Positions 8,430 to 16,907 of a DNA stretch of 64,000 nucleotides are shown piece by piece (within the stretch, counting starts at the first letter, position 1; each line of letters begins with the position of its first letter). The DNA is taken from contig NZ_ATVI01000001.1 in assembly GCF_000420645.1 (NCBI RefSeq), positions 56,001-120,000 on the forward strand. The letters run 5' to 3'. The DNA is from Nevskia ramosa DSM 11499. Its GTDB lineage: Bacteria; Pseudomonadota; Gammaproteobacteria; Nevskiales; Nevskiaceae. The position numbers and the translations under genes are program-made. The notes under the pieces are model-generated. The model made no database searches. It was not told where the DNA came from and was given only the letters and a program-made list of their open reading frames with translations.

Positions 8430-8948
8430 TCAACGCAGGATCAGCGGCGCGTCCGGCAATTCATTGCCGACATCGGCACGGCCCGAAGCATGACGGGACA
8501 GCACCTCGGCCACTGTTTCGACGCCGGCAATTGCACCCGCAGCGAACTGACCGCTGCGGAAATGATCACGCATGCGCTGGCAGGCCAGCTGCCATTCGCC
8601 GGGATCGACCTTACCGTTGCCAACGCCGCGATCGGCGACGATCTCGACCGCATGATCGGCATACAGCACGTAGATCAGCACGCCATTGTTGTGCTCGGTA
8701 TCCCAGACCTTGAGGCGTGAGAAGACGTCCAGCGCGCGTTCACGTGGACTCAGGCCGGCCCATAGTTCGTGCGGTTCCAGCGAGGCTTCGATGACGAAGC
8801 GGATCTCGCCCGGATGCCGGCTTTCGCAGGCACGCACCGCGTCCGTGATCTGGTTCATCACCGCGGGCGGAAAGGCGCGGCGCACGGCGAGCACGCCGGT
8901 GAACAGATGTCGGGACCAGCGGATGATCGGGTTCGTCGAGCGGCTCAT
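8430..8948 (-). CDS. TPM-domain protein (short, no signal peptide)
   Basis: A 172-residue protein with one TPM domain: CESRHPGEIRFVIEASL, the RALDVFSRLKVWDTE..NGVLIYVLYADH core and EIVADRGVG.GKV near 115. These are the standard YgcG/TPM landmarks. An ORF runs further upstream to 9191, but that part is the antisense-frame shadow of the Gly-rich tail of the next gene. The start at 8948 lies one base after the stop of the upstream TPM gene, so translation is probably coupled. No signal peptide or Gly-rich tail is present, unlike its neighbour, though the first 25 residues could make a weak hydrophobic patch. Function unknown; the pair sits beside LemA as in many genomes. Confidence 0.87.
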   Translation of the reverse strand: MSRSTNPIIRWSRHLFTGVLAVRRAFPPAVMNQITDAVRACESRHPGEIRFVIEASLEPHELWAGLSPRERALDVFSRLKVWDTEHNNGVLIYVLYADHAVEIVADRGVGNGKVDPGEWQLACQRMRDHFRSGQFAAGAIAGVETVAEVLSRHASGRADVGNELPDAPLILR

Positions 8949-8949
8949 C

Positions 8950-9822
8950 TCACCAGTCTCCCGAAGCACCGCCACCACCGAAGCCACCGCCACCACCGCC
9001 GAAACCACCACCGCCGCCACCAAAGCCGCCTCCGCCGAAGCCGCCGAGCCCGCCGCCCAAGCCGCCGCCACGTCCGCCTCCGCTGCTCCAGGCGATCGCA
9101 GCGAAGATCGCGGCGACGACGGCGATGACCACACCGGCGACGATCGATGCGAGCAGTAGCGCGGCAACGACGCCGACAATGCCACCAACACCGATCGATG
9201 CCAGCCCGGTGCCGAGCGCGCGTTTGACCGCGCTCATCACGCCCCAGATGACAAAGAATGCGACGAACAGCAGCTCGAACGGCGGACGTTTTGATGAACC
9301 CGAGGCGCCGCGCCGTTCCTTCGGCGGCGGCAGCGCTTCACCGTCGGCGACGGCGATCATCCGGTCGACGCCGGCGTTGATGCCGCCCACGTAATCGCCG
9401 GTGCGAAACAAGGGCGCAATGTCCTCGCGGATGATCCGTTTGGCGATCGCGTCCGGCATTGCGCCTTCGAGTCCGTAACCGACTTCGATGCGCAGCTTCC
9501 GATCGTCCTTGGCGACGATCAGGATCGCGCCGTCATCGACGCCCTTGCGGCCCAGCTTCCAGGCTTCAGCGACGCGAAGACCGTATTGCTCGATGGTTTC
9601 CGGCTCGGTGGTCGGCACCAGCAGCACCGCGATCTGGCTACCCTTGCGGGTTTCCAGCGCGGCCAGCTTGGCTTCGAGCGAGGCCTGATCGGCAGGGCTG
9701 AAGGTGCCGGTCTGATCGGTGACCCGCGCGGCCAGCGCCGGCACCGGCACCTCTGCCTGCGCGGCAAAGCTGGCCAGCGCCAGCGCGCCGGACAGCAACA
9801 GCGCACCCAATGCGCGGATCAT
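8950..9822 (-). CDS. YgcG-like TPM-domain membrane protein with Gly-rich tail
   Basis: A 290-residue exported protein. Residues 1-23 form a signal peptide (ALLLSGALALASFAAQA). The TPM domain occupies about 30-150, with RVTDQTGTFSPADQASLEAKLA, GSQIAVLLVPTT and RIEVGYGLEGAMPDA motifs. A basic linker and two hydrophobic helices (about 180-245) follow, then some 45 residues made almost only of Gly and Phe, ending ASGDW. This architecture is that of the YgcG family often encoded with LemA. Related plant TPM proteins have been tied to photosystem II repair, but the bacterial role is not established. It lies 35 nt after LemA and 1 nt before the second TPM gene. Confidence 0.9.
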   Translation of the reverse strand: MIRALGALLLSGALALASFAAQAEVPVPALAARVTDQTGTFSPADQASLEAKLAALETRKGSQIAVLLVPTTEPETIEQYGLRVAEAWKLGRKGVDDGAILIVAKDDRKLRIEVGYGLEGAMPDAIAKRIIREDIAPLFRTGDYVGGINAGVDRMIAVADGEALPPPKERRGASGSSKRPPFELLFVAFFVIWGVMSAVKRALGTGLASIGVGGIVGVVAALLLASIVAGVVIAVVAAIFAAIAWSSGGGRGGGLGGGLGGFGGGGFGGGGGGFGGGGGGFGGGGASGDW

Positions 9823-9857
9823 TGCTGGCTAAAGCGGGTGGCCGATCGATGGGCCGA

Positions 9858-10475
9858 TCAAGGCGCCGGCGCAGGTGCCGGACTGCTTCCGAAATCGACC
9901 TTCGGCGGCGCCGAAATCGCTTTCTCGTTCTCGACTTCGAAGCTCGGCTTGGTCTTGGCACCGGTCGCCATCGCGGTCAGGTTCGACGGGAAACTGCGCA
10001 CGGTGATGTTGTAGGCCTGCACCGAATCGATATAGCGCTTGCGGGCGACGGTGATGCGGTTTTCGGTGCCTTCAAGCTGAGCCTGGAGATCGCGGAACAG
10101 GCCATCCGATTTCAGCTGCGGATAGTTTTCGGTGACCACCAGCAGGCGCGACAACGCGCCGCTCAGTTCACCCTGCGCCTCGGTGAATTTCTTGAACGCG
10201 GCCGGATCGTTCAGCAGCTCTGGCGTGGCATTGATGCCACCGACCTTGGCGCGCGCCTCGGTGACACCGAGCAGCACATCCTTTTCCTGCGCGGCGAAGC
10301 CCTTCACCGTCGACACCAGATTGGGCACGAGATCGGAACGGCGCTGGTACTGGTTCAGCACCTCAGCCCAGGAGGACTTGATCTGTTCGTCCTGCGACTG
10401 CAGCGTGTTGTAGCCGCAGCCGGACAGCGCCAAGGTCACAACGACCATCAGCAGGGCGGAAATTCGGTTCAGCAT
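9858..10475 (-). CDS. LemA-family lipoprotein
   Basis: A 205-residue LemA protein. The N-terminus is a lipoprotein signal with a lipobox ending in Cys (TLALSGC, about residues 15-21), so it is likely anchored by lipid. The LemA helical domain is recognised by NTLQSQDEQIKSSWAEVLNQ, RRSDLVPNLVSTVKGFA and ENYPQLKSD...LQAQLEGTENRI. The tail is Pro/Ala-rich. The ATG at 10475 is chosen because GAGGAGA lies a few bases upstream; an earlier in-frame ATG at 10505 has no signal logic. It heads the lemA-TPM-TPM unit. Function unknown. Confidence 0.9.
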   Translation of the reverse strand: MLNRISALLMVVVTLALSGCGYNTLQSQDEQIKSSWAEVLNQYQRRSDLVPNLVSTVKGFAAQEKDVLLGVTEARAKVGGINATPELLNDPAAFKKFTEAQGELSGALSRLLVVTENYPQLKSDGLFRDLQAQLEGTENRITVARKRYIDSVQAYNITVRSFPSNLTAMATGAKTKPSFEVENEKAISAPPKVDFGSSPAPAPAP

Positions 10476-10599
10476 GCGGTTCTCCTCAGCGAGCTCAGGC
10501 GCCACAGTAGCGCTGCACGGTATCTGGGGACGAAACGGCAGCGCTCAAGCCGGGCTCAATCTATCGAGCCGCGAATATGCGTACCGGGCAGATGCGCGC

Positions 10600-11190
10600 C
10601 TACAAGGCGTTGGCAGCCCCCAGCAACATGCGGGAGAAATCGCCGATGCGCTGCTTGCGATCCATCGCCATCTTCTGCAACAGCCGATAGGCCTCGGCTT
10701 CGTCCAACTCGCGCCGCTTCATGATCAGGCCCTTGGCCTTGCCGATGTCACGATGGTCGGCCAGGCGGATGCGCGCCTCGTCGAGTTCTTCGCGCAAGTT
10801 CTGCTGCCATTCGAAACGCGTGACCGCGACCTCGAGCTGGGTGCTCAGCCGCGCTGCGTGCAGGCCGTCAACGATGTAGGCGCTGATGCCGGTCTGCACC
10901 GCGCGCCGTGTCGTATCGGCATCACTTTGTGCCGCAAAAAGCATCATGGGTCTCGGCTGATCGCGCTGCAGCCGCGCCAGGCGCTCGAGCATCTCGCGGC
11001 TCGGCATGTCGACGCTGATCAGCACCATGTCGGGCTGCAGCTGCGCCACCGCAACGGCCAGATTGGCCAGCGGATCGAATCGGCCCACGACCGGGAGCCC
11101 TTCGGCCGCCACCATCTGCTCCAGCACCTGCAGACGCGCCGCGTTGTCGTAAACCAGCATGACGCGCCTTCTTGCTTGTCCGGACGCCAT
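10600..11190 (-). CDS. NasT-like ANTAR protein with degenerate receiver
   Basis: A 196-residue protein: a receiver-like domain (10-120), a coiled-coil linker and a C-terminal ANTAR RNA-binding domain (about 135-193, with AKGLIMKRRELDEAEAYRLL). ANTAR proteins bind paired hexaloop hairpins in leader RNA and prevent termination, classically for nitrate assimilation with sensor NasS. In the receiver, the residue four before the conserved proline, normally the phosphoacceptor Asp, is Ser59 (LISVDMP), although an Asp is present at 61. The acidic pair near the N-terminus is reduced to one Asp (VYDNAAR). Phosphorylation control therefore looks unlikely. The ATG at 11190 has a purine-rich GAGAAA upstream. 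No nas genes are in the window; nsrR is divergent. Confidence 0.85.
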   Translation of the reverse strand: MASGQARRRVMLVYDNAARLQVLEQMVAAEGLPVVGRFDPLANLAVAVAQLQPDMVLISVDMPSREMLERLARLQRDQPRPMMLFAAQSDADTTRRAVQTGISAYIVDGLHAARLSTQLEVAVTRFEWQQNLREELDEARIRLADHRDIGKAKGLIMKRRELDEAEAYRLLQKMAMDRKQRIGDFSRMLLGAANAL

Positions 11191-11235
11191 GGCCGTTTCT
11201 CGTTTTTCGAGCCCCCCGATGAGCCCTGGCGTATA

Positions 11236-11256
11236 CATAGCAATTCAAATGCCATA
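11236..11256. promoter_or_regulatory. putative NsrR operator
   Basis: The divergent region between the ANTAR gene and nsrR contains GCAATT-C-AAATGC (240-252), an 11-of-12 match to the symmetric core of the gammaproteobacterial NsrR box (GCATTT-N-AAATGC read on either strand), inside a longer A/T-rich imperfect palindrome. It is about 75-90 nt before the nsrR start and about 46 nt before the ANTAR start, so it could control either or both. This is a motif match only. Confidence 0.45.
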
Positions 11257-11328
11257 TATGAGACGAGCAAGTCTGACTGCCCCCGATCGTTTGGGGCTAA
11301 GCTTCGGCAAAGTCGACTGGAGCTTGGA

Positions 11329-11763
11329 GTGCGTCTTTCTCTCTACACGGATTTCTCGCTGCGCCTGCTGGTCTATCTGGCCGGCGCGGGCCAGGACAAG
11401 CCGGTCAGCGTGGCGAAGATTGCCGGGAAATACGGGGTCTCCACGCATCACATGCACAAGGTTGCGCAAGGCTTGCGCAAACTGGGCTATATCGAATCGA
11501 TCAGCGGCAGGCACGGCGGACTGCGCCTGGCCCATCCACCCGAAGCGCTGTGCATCGGTGAGATCGTCGAAGCGATGGAAGGCAGCGGCCATATGGCGGA
11601 CTGCGAACGCGGCCCCTGCGTGCTGCACGGCGCCTGCATTCTCAAGGGCGTACTCGATCGTGCCGAACGCAGCTTCATCGACGGCCTGAAGAAATTCAGC
11701 ATCGCCGACGTGATGCGTGGCCCGACCTTGATCCGGCTCGATCAGCTCAGAAAGGCCGCCTGA
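11329..11763 (+). CDS. nsrR: NsrR-type Rrf2 family nitric-oxide-sensing repressor
   Basis: A 144-residue Rrf2 regulator. The winged helix-turn-helix lies at about 24-60 (KYGVSTHHMHKVAQGL, then GRHGGLRLAHP). Three cysteines sit in the NsrR spacing C-x4-C-x5-C (DCERGPCVLHGAC, about 90-102), which ligate the [Fe-S] cluster that reacts with NO. The GTG at 11329 is chosen: GGAG lies 6 nt upstream and VRLSLYTDFSLRLL matches the family N-terminus. In-frame codons further upstream are antisense to the ANTAR gene. No hmp, nor or other NO-detoxification gene is nearby, so targets other than itself are outside the window. It converges with the MoxR gene. Confidence 0.88.
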   Translation: MRLSLYTDFSLRLLVYLAGAGQDKPVSVAKIAGKYGVSTHHMHKVAQGLRKLGYIESISGRHGGLRLAHPPEALCIGEIVEAMEGSGHMADCERGPCVLHGACILKGVLDRAERSFIDGLKKFSIADVMRGPTLIRLDQLRKAA

Positions 11764-11778
11764 GCCGCCCGCTTTCGT

Positions 11779-11807
11779 GCGAGAACCGGGGTTGCCCCGG
11801 TTCTCGC
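11779..11807. terminator. perfect 13-bp hairpin between convergent genes
   Basis: A perfect inverted repeat: arm at 11779-11791, 3-nt loop TTG, arm at 11795-11807. It fills the short gap between nsrR and the MoxR gene, which converge. There is no T-tract on either side, so it is not a textbook intrinsic terminator. It may block read-through of both transcripts or protect 3' ends. Confidence 0.6.
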
Positions 11808-11817
11808 GGAGAATCCT

Positions 11818-12660
11818 CTAGTTCGAACGCCGCGCCATGAAGGCGATCCGCTCGAACAGGTGCACATCCTGCTCGTTCTTGAGCAGCGCACCGTAAAGCG
11901 GCGGCAGGCTTTTCTTGACGCTGGTTTCGCGCAGTGCGGCCGGGTCGATGTCCTCGGCCATCAGCAGCTTCAACCAGTCGAGCAGTTCCGACGTGCTCGG
12001 CTTCTTCTTCAGACCCGGCAGTTCGCGCAGGCCGAAGAAGGCTTCCATCGCTTCCTTGAGCAGGTTCTTCTTGATGTCCGGATGATGGACGTCGACGATC
12101 TTCTGCATCGTCTCCTTGTCCGGGAAGCGGATGTAGTGAAAGAAGCAGCGGCGCAGGAACGCGTCCGGCAGTTCCTTCTCGTTGTTCGAGGTGATGATGA
12201 TCACCGGGCGGTTCTTCGCCTTCACCAGCTGCTTGGTCTCGTAGACGTAGAACTCCATCTGATCCAGTTCGCGAAGCAGATCGTTCGGGAACTCGATGTC
12301 GGCCTTGTCGATCTCGTCGATCAGCAGCACCGGCGTGGTTTCGCTCTCGAAGCACTCCCAGAGCTTGCCCTTGATGATGTAGTTGCCGATGTCCTTGACC
12401 TTGGAATCGCCCAGCTGCGAATCACGCAAGCGCGACACCGCGTCGTACTCGTACAGGCCCTGCTGTGCCTTGGTGGTCGATTTCACATGCCATTCGTAGT
12501 ACGGCATGCCGAGCGACTTCGCGACCTCCATCGCCAGCCGGGTCTTGCCGGTGCCTGGCTCGCCCTTGACCAGCAGCGGGCGCTGCAGGGTGACGGCGGC
12601 ATTGACGGCCAAAGTCAGATCATCGGTTGAAACGTAGTCGTGAGTACCTTCGAAGCGCAT
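11818..12660 (-). CDS. MoxR-family AAA+ ATPase
   Basis: A 280-residue ATPase with Walker A GEPGTGKT (33-40), Walker B VLLIDEIDKAD near 112, and sensor 1 in IIITSNNEKELPDAFLRRC, where the arginine finger pair also lies. MoxR proteins act as chaperone-like remodelers together with VWA-domain partners. This one resembles the subgroup paired with COG3825 proteins; the partner is probably the VWA gene at 6510-7688. The ATG at 12660 is the start of a typical MRFEGT N-terminus. The upstream 130 nt separate it from a divergent small secreted protein gene. Confidence 0.9.
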   Translation of the reverse strand: MRFEGTHDYVSTDDLTLAVNAAVTLQRPLLVKGEPGTGKTRLAMEVAKSLGMPYYEWHVKSTTKAQQGLYEYDAVSRLRDSQLGDSKVKDIGNYIIKGKLWECFESETTPVLLIDEIDKADIEFPNDLLRELDQMEFYVYETKQLVKAKNRPVIIITSNNEKELPDAFLRRCFFHYIRFPDKETMQKIVDVHHPDIKKNLLKEAMEAFFGLRELPGLKKKPSTSELLDWLKLLMAEDIDPAALRETSVKKSLPPLYGALLKNEQDVHLFERIAFMARRSN

Positions 12661-12793
12661 GGAAACAGGGTCCGAATGACAGGAAAGGGAAGGCTGGCAG
12701 TGTAGCCGAATGGCCCTGACGCCCGCCCTGCCCCTGCTTTGCTAGGATCGCGGCTGTCCTCGCAATCAGGCCGCGCTGCGGCCAGGAACATTC

Positions 12794-13207
12794 ATGAAAC
12801 AGGCTCCAATGAAAACCCTGATCGCCACGTTGCTGCTGGTGCCCGTGCTCGGCTTCTCTCAAATCGGCGACAACGCTTCGCGCATCAAGAAGAAGCCTCC
12901 AGCGACGGCCGCTGCCAGCCAGGACCCGGACGTGAACTTCACGCCCTACACGCCGCTGGAGATGGAAGCCGCGCCAGCACTGCCGACCTGCGTGCAACCG
13001 CCGATCGTCAAAGCGTTCTCGGTCAAGGAAAAGGCAGACAAGTTCAATGCGGCGCTGAACGACTATCAGGCTTGCGTGAAGAACTATGCCGAGGTCCACG
13101 GCAAGGCCGCGAACCAGCATGCCGAAGCCTCGAACAAGGCCGTGGCCGATGCCAATGCCTATTTCAATGAGCTGTCCAACAAGAGCGACAAGCCTGCTGG
13201 CGAGTAA
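12794..13207 (+). CDS. small secreted protein of unknown function
   Basis: A 137-residue protein that I do not recognise. It has an N-terminal signal peptide (KTLIATLLLVPVLGFSQ), then a Lys/Pro/Ala-rich segment, and a helical mature part with two cysteines, in LPTCVQPP and DYQACVKNY, which could form a disulfide and span a helical hairpin. The last 40 residues are Ala/Asn/Lys-rich and helical. The ATG at 12794 has AGGA six bases upstream; an ATG at 12809 would give a tidier signal peptide but has a poorer ribosome site. A bidirectional terminator follows the stop. Signal peptide and clean terminator argue it is a real gene. Confidence 0.7.
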   Translation: MKQAPMKTLIATLLLVPVLGFSQIGDNASRIKKKPPATAAASQDPDVNFTPYTPLEMEAAPALPTCVQPPIVKAFSVKEKADKFNAALNDYQACVKNYAEVHGKAANQHAEASNKAVADANAYFNELSNKSDKPAGE

Positions 13208-13225
13208 GCCCCGCAGGTTCAAGAA

Positions 13226-13264
13226 AAAGGGCGGTCCCGGATTCACCTGGGCCGCCCTTTTTCT
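13226..13264. terminator. bidirectional intrinsic terminator
   Basis: AAAGGGCGGTCCCGG pairs with CCTGGGCCGCCCTTT around a 5-nt loop and is followed by TTCTTT on the plus strand and by A-rich sequence (T-rich on the minus strand) on the other side. It separates the convergent small secreted protein gene and pgk. Confidence 0.85.
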
Positions 13265-13280
13265 TTACAAGGCCCGAATC

Positions 13281-14465
13281 TCAGCCGTTAGCGCGCGCTT
13301 CCAGTGCCGCCACCGCCGGCAAGGTCTTGCCTTCGAGAAATTCGAGGAAGGCGCCGCCGGCCGTCGAGATGTAGCCGACCTGGTCACTGATCTCGAATTT
13401 GGCGATCGCAGCCACGGTGTCGCCGCCGCCGGCGATCGACATCGCCGATGACTTGGCGATCGCCGCGGCCAGCACCTTGGTGCCATTGGCGAACTGATCG
13501 AATTCGAAGACGCCGAGCGGGCCATTCCAGACGATGGTGCCGGCGCTGACCATGATGTCGGCGAGCAGCTTCGCGGTATCCGGGCCGATATCGAGAATCA
13601 GGTCATCGGCCGCCACGTCGGTTGCCTTCTTGACCGTCGCTTCCGCCGTCGGCGAAAACGCCTTGGCGCAGACGACATCGGTCGGAATCGGCACCGAAGC
13701 ACCGCGTGCCTTGAGCTTGTCGATGATGCGCTTCGCTTCCGGCACCAGGTCCGGCTCGGCCAGCGACTTGCCGATCGACAGACCTGCCGCGAGCATGAAG
13801 GTATTGGCGATACCACCGCCGACCACCAGCTGATCGACCTTGTCGGCCAGCGCATCGAGAATGGTCAGCTTGGTCGATACCTTGGAGCCACCGACGATCG
13901 CCACCAGCGGCCGCTTCGGATTGCCGAGCGCAGCGCCGAGCGCTTCCAGTTCGGCGGCAACCAGCGGGCCGGCGCAGGCGACCTTGGCCTTCAGCGCCAG
14001 CGCATGGGTCGTCGCTTCAGCGCGATGCGAGGTACCGAAGGCATCGTTGACATAGACATCGCAGAGCTTGGCCATCTTCTCGGCGAGTTCTTCGCTGTTC
14101 TTCTTCTCGCCCTTGTTGCAGCGGCAGTTCTCGAGCAGCACGACTTCGCCAGGCTTGACGGTGAAGCCTCCGTCGACCCAGTTCTGGATCAGCTTCACCG
14201 GCTGGCCGAGCAGTTCGCTCATGCGCGCGGCAATCGGCGCCAGCGAATCAGCCGGCTTGAACTCGCCTTCGGTCGGACGGCCGAGATGCGAGGTGACCAT
14301 CACCGCTGCACCTTTCGACAGCGCCAGCTTGATGCCGGGAATCGAGGCGCGGACGCGGGTGTCTTCGGTGATATTGCCGGCGTCATCCTGCGGCACGTTG
14401 AGATCGGCGCGGATGAACACGCGCTGATTCTTCAGATCGAGGTCGGCGAGCTTCTTGAATTTCAT
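13281..14465 (-). CDS. pgk: phosphoglycerate kinase
   Basis: A 394-residue glycolytic enzyme that transfers phosphate between 1,3-bisphosphoglycerate and ADP. Visible landmarks are the N-terminal [13 protein letters not shown] substrate loop, [23 protein letters not shown], a central VGGSKVSTK and the C-terminal nucleotide region [15 protein letters not shown] and [10 protein letters not shown]. The length is normal. The ATG at 14465 gives the standard [11 protein letters not shown] start; an in-frame ATG at 14504 would add an atypical leader. It lies downstream of gap, with an intrinsic hairpin between them, so expression may be reduced or come from its own promoter. Confidence 0.97.
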   Translation of the reverse strand: MKFKKLADLDLKNQRVFIRADLNVPQDDAGNITEDTRVRASIPGIKLALSKGAAVMVTSHLGRPTEGEFKPADSLAPIAARMSELLGQPVKLIQNWVDGGFTVKPGEVVLLENCRCNKGEKKNSEELAEKMAKLCDVYVNDAFGTSHRAEATTHALALKAKVACAGPLVAAELEALGAALGNPKRPLVAIVGGSKVSTKLTILDALADKVDQLVVGGGIANTFMLAAGLSIGKSLAEPDLVPEAKRIIDKLKARGASVPIPTDVVCAKAFSPTAEATVKKATDVAADDLILDIGPDTAKLLADIMVSAGTIVWNGPLGVFEFDQFANGTKVLAAAIAKSSAMSIAGGGDTVAAIAKFEISDQVGYISTAGGAFLEFLEGKTLPAVAALEARANG

Positions 14466-14500
14466 GATCGGAATCCGGTGCAGCAAAGAGAAATTAGGGG

Positions 14501-14550
14501 CCAAAAGAAAAGGGAACCGGCAATCGCGTAGCCGATTCCCGATTCCCTTT
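14501..14550 (-). terminator. gap-pgk intergenic hairpin with T-rich tail
   Basis: Bases 14509-14525 pair with 14534-14550 (15 of 17 positions, 8-nt loop). On the minus strand the stem is followed by CTTTTCTTTTGG, so it should act as a full or partial terminator after gap. The arms contain a tandem GGGAATCG unit on the minus strand. Confidence 0.65.
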
Positions 14551-14566
14551 CCGCGCCGCGCTGTAC

Positions 14567-15625
<1,059 letters not shown>

Positions 15626-15692
15626 TCATCGGATGCGGGCGGCCCGATACGCTGAAGTGCAGGCGGGGCTGCATTTTAGCCCAGCCCCAAAA

Positions 15693-15724
15693 AAGCGGGG
15701 CCGACATTTGTCGGCCCCCTTTTT
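15693..15724 (-). terminator. intrinsic terminator after tonB operon
   Basis: GGGGCCGAC (15697-15705) pairs with GTCGGCCCC (15710-15718). The minus strand continues into CGCTTTTTT; the plus strand also has TTTTT, so it can work in both directions. It ends the exbB-exbD-tonB transcript ahead of gap. Confidence 0.85.
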
Positions 15725-15759
15725 ATGTACGACATAGCCGTAATTAACGGCTTTTCACA

Positions 15760-16440
15760 TCAGTTCAAGGTGAAGTTGATCGGCAGCTCGACGAGGAACT
15801 CGGTGTATTCCGGGCTCACGGTCGCTGGCACCGGCGGGAACTTGCCGATGCGCTTGAACACTTCCTTGGCTTCCTTGTCCAGTTCGATGAAGCCCGACTT
15901 GGTGATCAGCTGCACGTCGAGAATCGAGCCGTCGCGGGAGATCTGCACGCGCAGCTTGACCACGCCCTCTTCCTCGTTGCGCAAGGATTTGGCCGGGTAC
16001 TGCACGTTCTGCTGGATGACGCTCTGCAGCGTGTTGTAGTACGTCGTCGGCACGCCGGTACCCACTGCCCGCGCCGGCGGCGCTGGCGGTGCCGGGGGTG
16101 CTGGCGGTGGTGCTGGCGGCACCGTCGGTACATCCACGGCATCCGGCGCGTTGGTCGTCGGTGCCTCGATCGGCGGCGGCGTCGGAGACGGCGTCGGGAC
16201 GATCTTCGGCGGTTCCTTCGGCGGCGGCGTTGGCGGCGGCGGTGGGGGCGGCGGTGGCGGGGGTGGAGGAGGTGGGGGAGGTGCGAGTTCGACGATCAGC
16301 TGTTTCTTGGCTTTCGGCGGCAGATTCACCGTCGGTCGCACCAGCTGGATGAGGAACAGGATCAGCGTGCCGTGGAAGATGATCGAGACGATCAGTCCCG
16401 TACTCCACGTCTGCTTGCCCTTCTTGGGAGGATTGCTCAC
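15760..16440 (-). CDS. TonB-family energy transducer
   Basis: A 226-residue TonB-like protein: a Lys-rich cytoplasmic start, one membrane helix (about 13-33), then a periplasmic span with an uninterrupted run of 17 prolines, broken by Thr/Lys, and a Pro/Ala-rich spacer to about 145. The C-terminal TonB domain (150-226) has YYNTLQSVIQQNVQYPAKS, VKLRVQISRDGSILDVQLI and ends in INFTLN. It couples the proton motive force through ExbB/ExbD to outer-membrane receptors. It lies 19 nt after exbD. The polyproline run is GC-rich and could be length-variable. Confidence 0.92.
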   Translation of the reverse strand: MSNPPKKGKQTWSTGLIVSIIFHGTLILFLIQLVRPTVNLPPKAKKQLIVELAPPPPPPPPPPPPPPPPPTPPPKEPPKIVPTPSPTPPPIEAPTTNAPDAVDVPTVPPAPPPAPPAPPAPPARAVGTGVPTTYYNTLQSVIQQNVQYPAKSLRNEEEGVVKLRVQISRDGSILDVQLITKSGFIELDKEAKEVFKRIGKFPPVPATVSPEYTEFLVELPINFTLN

Positions 16441-16459
16441 TGGGTATAGCTCCAGCCCG

Positions 16460-16903
16460 TCACTGCTGGGCTTCGGCCATCAACGAAACCTTGTAGAACC
16501 CGGAAGCGCCCACGAGGCTGATGAGATCGACGACCTTGCCGTATTCCACGCCCTTGTCGGAGCGGATGTAGACGAGGTTGTCAGCCTGCTTCGCCGAAAT
16601 GGCGCGCAAGGCTTCACCGAGCTGTTCGAAGGGCACCTGCTGGGTCAGCGGGCCATTGTTGATGAAGTACTCGTTCGCTGTATCGATCGAGATGATGAGG
16701 GGATCGCGCGGTTTGCCCATCTCGTCGAGAGAGGCTTTCGGCAGTTCGATCGGAAGTGTCGGCAGCATCAGTGGCGCCGTGACCATGAAGATGATCAGGA
16801 GCACCAGCATCACGTCGACCATCGGCGTGATGTTGATTTCGGCGACCGGCGACATCTCGCCTTCTTCGCCGTCTCCTGACGAGACCTTTACGTTCAGGCC
16901 CAT
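16460..16903 (-). CDS. exbD: ExbD/TolR-family biopolymer transport protein
   Basis: A 147-residue inner-membrane protein with one helix (about 25-45). The membrane aspartate is in [18 protein letters not shown], the residue essential for proton use in ExbD. The periplasmic domain has [23 protein letters not shown] and [12 protein letters not shown]. The ATG at 16903 is chosen, 4 nt after the exbB stop; an ORF extending further upstream is a shadow of exbB. It belongs to the exbB-exbD-tonB operon. Confidence 0.93.
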   Translation of the reverse strand: MGLNVKVSSGDGEEGEMSPVAEINITPMVDVMLVLLIIFMVTAPLMLPTLPIELPKASLDEMGKPRDPLIISIDTANEYFINNGPLTQQVPFEQLGEALRAISAKQADNLVYIRSDKGVEYGKVVDLISLVGASGFYKVSLMAEAQQ

Positions 16904-16907
16904 GGCG

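Noticed and set aside
10500..10560. Inverted repeat AGCGCTGC...GCAGCGCT between LemA and ANTAR genes
   Set aside because: Only 8 bp with a loop of about 20 nt and no T-tract; too weak to call.
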